A stretch of DNA of 16,276 nt, taken from positions 1-16,276 of the forward strand of contig CALDSR010000023.1 in assembly GCA_937924505.1 (NCBI GenBank), in the 5' to 3' direction. The notes under the pieces were generated by a model. It was not told the origin of the DNA. It made no database searches and saw only the letters and a program-made list of their open reading frames with translations. Each line of letters begins with the position of its first letter. Position 1 is the stretch's first letter. The stretch comes from an uncultured Granulosicoccus sp. (lineage in GTDB: Bacteria > Pseudomonadota > Gammaproteobacteria > Granulosicoccales > Granulosicoccaceae). Positions 14,684 to 16,276 of the stretch are shown piece by piece. The translations under genes were made by a program, and so were the position numbers.

Positions 14684-15901
14684 CTAGTTGCTGGACTGAG
14701 CTTCGTTCAAGGTTTTTTGTACGAACCTGCCAAGCCAGCTGGCAAAGAGCCCGCTATCCCAGAAACCACTATGTCCGTCAATGATTTCAGGTGTTGTCTT
14801 GGCGACAATGAAGGGGTTGGAGGGTTGTCTTGGTCTGATGTTTGGGTCGGTGTCCGATGTAGTTTCTTGTGCTGGCAGACGTTGGAGACAAATATCGTCT
14901 GCGCAGAAGTTGTCATACCAGGCAACTATATCGTCTTCGACGACCTCACCAGGGTTGCGACGCTCCAGTCGATGGGTGATGTACTCGGGATACTCGCCGA
15001 TCGCCGTGCGAAGTTCCCGGTCGCTCTTGAAGCGTAAGATGTGCCCGAGCGGATATGCATACTTTGTCACGTTGTCGTTATTGGTACTGATTGTTAGCAT
15101 TATAGGGTTCTGTGTAGGTGAAAACTGGGTACGCGCGTTTCTGATCGAGTCAATTGCCGTGTAGTTGCCTGCAGACAGTGCCGGATTCAGCAACATCACA
15201 AGATCACCTGGCCCATCAACTATGTCATAAATTCCTTCATCAAGAACCGGTGCAGCAAGCTGTGTTTGATAAAGCGCTGCCTGTGATGTCGCATTGAACA
15301 AGATACGTGCGCCGAGGCTGAAGCCCATCATGATGAAGACGTCGTTACTGCCTTTTGCTTCGCGCTTGTTCAAAATGCTCTCAATGTTGCCAATCAGTTT
15401 GCCGACAATGGCTGATTGGCTCACGCGATCGGCAACGGTAGTGCGCGAGAAGAAGGTCAAGTTTTGCAGGCCAGCAAAATCCATCGAAAGACCGGGCCAA
15501 GCGACGAAAATGCCAATCACTTGATTGTTCTGGCTGTTCTTCTGTTCCTGAGCAACGCCGTCAACAATGGCTCTGAATCTTTTACGCTCACTGTCTTCGG
15601 GGTCTGCGTTGTGCTGCCAGCCGTGAATATGCATCAAAATGATTTTCGATCGATCATCGCTGATGCCGCCATTGTTGATCTGTAGCATCAGTGCATCCCA
15701 TTGACAGCGATCAACCAATGCGCCTTGTGCGGTCAGATGAATATCGCGGAAAGCCAGAGGCTCTAGCGTCAGCCCAGGGCGGGGATCGTTTGCGGAACCT
15801 GCAAGGCATTCGTATTGATTGTTGTCACGTGTTGGATCACGATACGGAGAGCAGGCGCTCGCCAATGCACATAAAAGAATCAGTAGCTGTGACGCTCTCA
15901 C
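14684..15901 (-). CDS. Lipoprotein with alpha/beta-hydrolase serine motif
   Basis: The 405-residue product has a lipoprotein signal peptide (LLILLCALASAC) with lipidated C17. It shows alpha/beta-hydrolase marks: MHIHGW near 90-95 for the oxyanion hole, nucleophile S195 in MGFSLGARI and a C-terminal histidine H377 in IDGHSGFW; D276 or a nearby acid may complete the triad. Cysteines at 66, 333 and 338 may form disulfides. It probably faces the periplasm, anchored to a membrane. The start is GTG 15901, supported by GGAGA 5 bases upstream (15907-15911); the overlapping ATG at 15903 meets a stop at once. It lies 17 bases after gltS and 3 before the K+ channel gene. The substrate is unknown; esterase or lipase activity is inferred. 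Confidence 0.85.
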   Translation of the reverse strand: MRASQLLILLCALASACSPYRDPTRDNNQYECLAGSANDPRPGLTLEPLAFRDIHLTAQGALVDRCQWDALMLQINNGGISDDRSKIILMHIHGWQHNADPEDSERKRFRAIVDGVAQEQKNSQNNQVIGIFVAWPGLSMDFAGLQNLTFFSRTTVADRVSQSAIVGKLIGNIESILNKREAKGSNDVFIMMGFSLGARILFNATSQAALYQTQLAAPVLDEGIYDIVDGPGDLVMLLNPALSAGNYTAIDSIRNARTQFSPTQNPIMLTISTNNDNVTKYAYPLGHILRFKSDRELRTAIGEYPEYITHRLERRNPGEVVEDDIVAWYDNFCADDICLQRLPAQETTSDTDPNIRPRQPSNPFIVAKTTPEIIDGHSGFWDSGLFASWLGRFVQKTLNEAQSSN

Positions 15902-15918
15902 ATGGGTCTCCGTTCAAG

Positions 15919-16276
15919 TCAGAAGTTCAGGGCTGATTTGATTATGACTGAATTTGTGATGTCGACGAAAAATGCTGATATTAGCGGCAGGATGATAAAC
16001 GCTAGGGGGGCGGGTCCATGCGTCTTGGTGACAGCCGTCATATTGGCAATAGCCGTTGGTGTTGCACCAAGCGCAAACCCACCGAACCCGGCGCTGAGTA
16101 CTGCTGCCTGGTAGTCCTTTCCCATCAGGCGGAACAAAAAGAAAATAATGAATACGAAAGCGGCGACTGTCTGTAGTGCCAGAATGAAAAACAAGGGGCC
16201 CGCAAGTTCCGCGATTGTCCAAAGCTGCATGCTCATCAGAGACATACTGAGAAATATGCCCAGCGAGAAATCGGAC
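15919..16276 (-). CDS. gltS: Sodium/glutamate symporter GltS, C-terminal part (cut by window edge)
   Basis: The frame is open to the right edge of the window and gives the last 118 residues. The sequence GKDYQAAVLSAGFGGFALG followed by ATPTAIANM and a GPAPLAFIILPL helix closely matches the C-terminal half of E. coli GltS, an inner-membrane carrier that takes up glutamate with sodium. Three or four hydrophobic helices are visible, starting SDFSLGIFLSMSLMSMQLW. The 5' part, with the start and promoter, lies outside the window. The gene ends 17 bases before the lipoprotein gene, which suggests one transcript of gltS, lipoprotein and K+ channel. Confidence 0.93.
   Translation of the reverse strand, partial: SDFSLGIFLSMSLMSMQLWTIAELAGPLFFILALQTVAAFVFIIFFLFRLMGKDYQAAVLSAGFGGFALGATPTAIANMTAVTKTHGPAPLAFIILPLISAFFVDITNSVIIKSALNF

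Overview
The window comes from a gammaproteobacterial chromosome. By eye the base composition is roughly balanced to slightly GC-rich. The left part keeps a gene order known from Escherichia coli and Pseudomonas: a divergent zapA–6S RNA unit facing ygfB–pepP–ubiH. The species cannot be named from this sequence. A non-enteric, possibly marine or environmental lineage is a guess based on diverged sequences, frequent GTG starts and the accessory genes.

Region 1 (1-1020, minus strand) holds a 6S RNA gene, a ZapA cell-division protein with an unusual basic N-terminal tail, and a short coiled-coil protein that overlaps zapA by 4 bases. A divergent promoter region around 970-1030 separates this unit from ygfB. 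Region 2 (1031-8164, plus strand) is a tightly packed run: ygfB, pepP, ubiH, a CLC chloride protein, a 10-codon leader ORF, an O-acetylhomoserine sulfhydrylase-type PLP enzyme and an alpha/beta hydrolase. ATGA/GTGA overlaps join several of these genes. A hairpin at 8182-8207 lies between this run and convergent adk.

Region 3 (8220-10362) has adk (minus), a class I methyltransferase (plus) and trhO (minus). The last two converge and overlap by 34 bases. Region 4 (10416-13322, plus) has a promoter, the soluble lytic transglycosylase slt, a BON-domain lipoprotein and a broken bolA. The bolA carries an in-frame TAG after codon 48, and BolA-like sequence continues beyond the stop.

Region 5 (13276-16276, minus) reads from the right edge: the C-terminal part of the sodium/glutamate symporter gltS, a lipoprotein with an alpha/beta-hydrolase serine motif, a small K+ channel, a poorly defined 388-base gap and an unrecognised exported protein. 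The first three genes are closely spaced and probably co-transcribed.

Most genes are housekeeping: division, peptide turnover, ubiquinone, sulfur amino acids, nucleotide balance, tRNA modification and cell wall. No mobile element, CRISPR array, tRNA or rRNA was seen. The points most worth a second look are the decayed bolA, the gltS–lipoprotein–K+ channel cluster, the leader ORF before the sulfhydrylase, the ZapA tail, the CLC selectivity and proton-path substitutions, and the altered methyltransferase catalytic motif.
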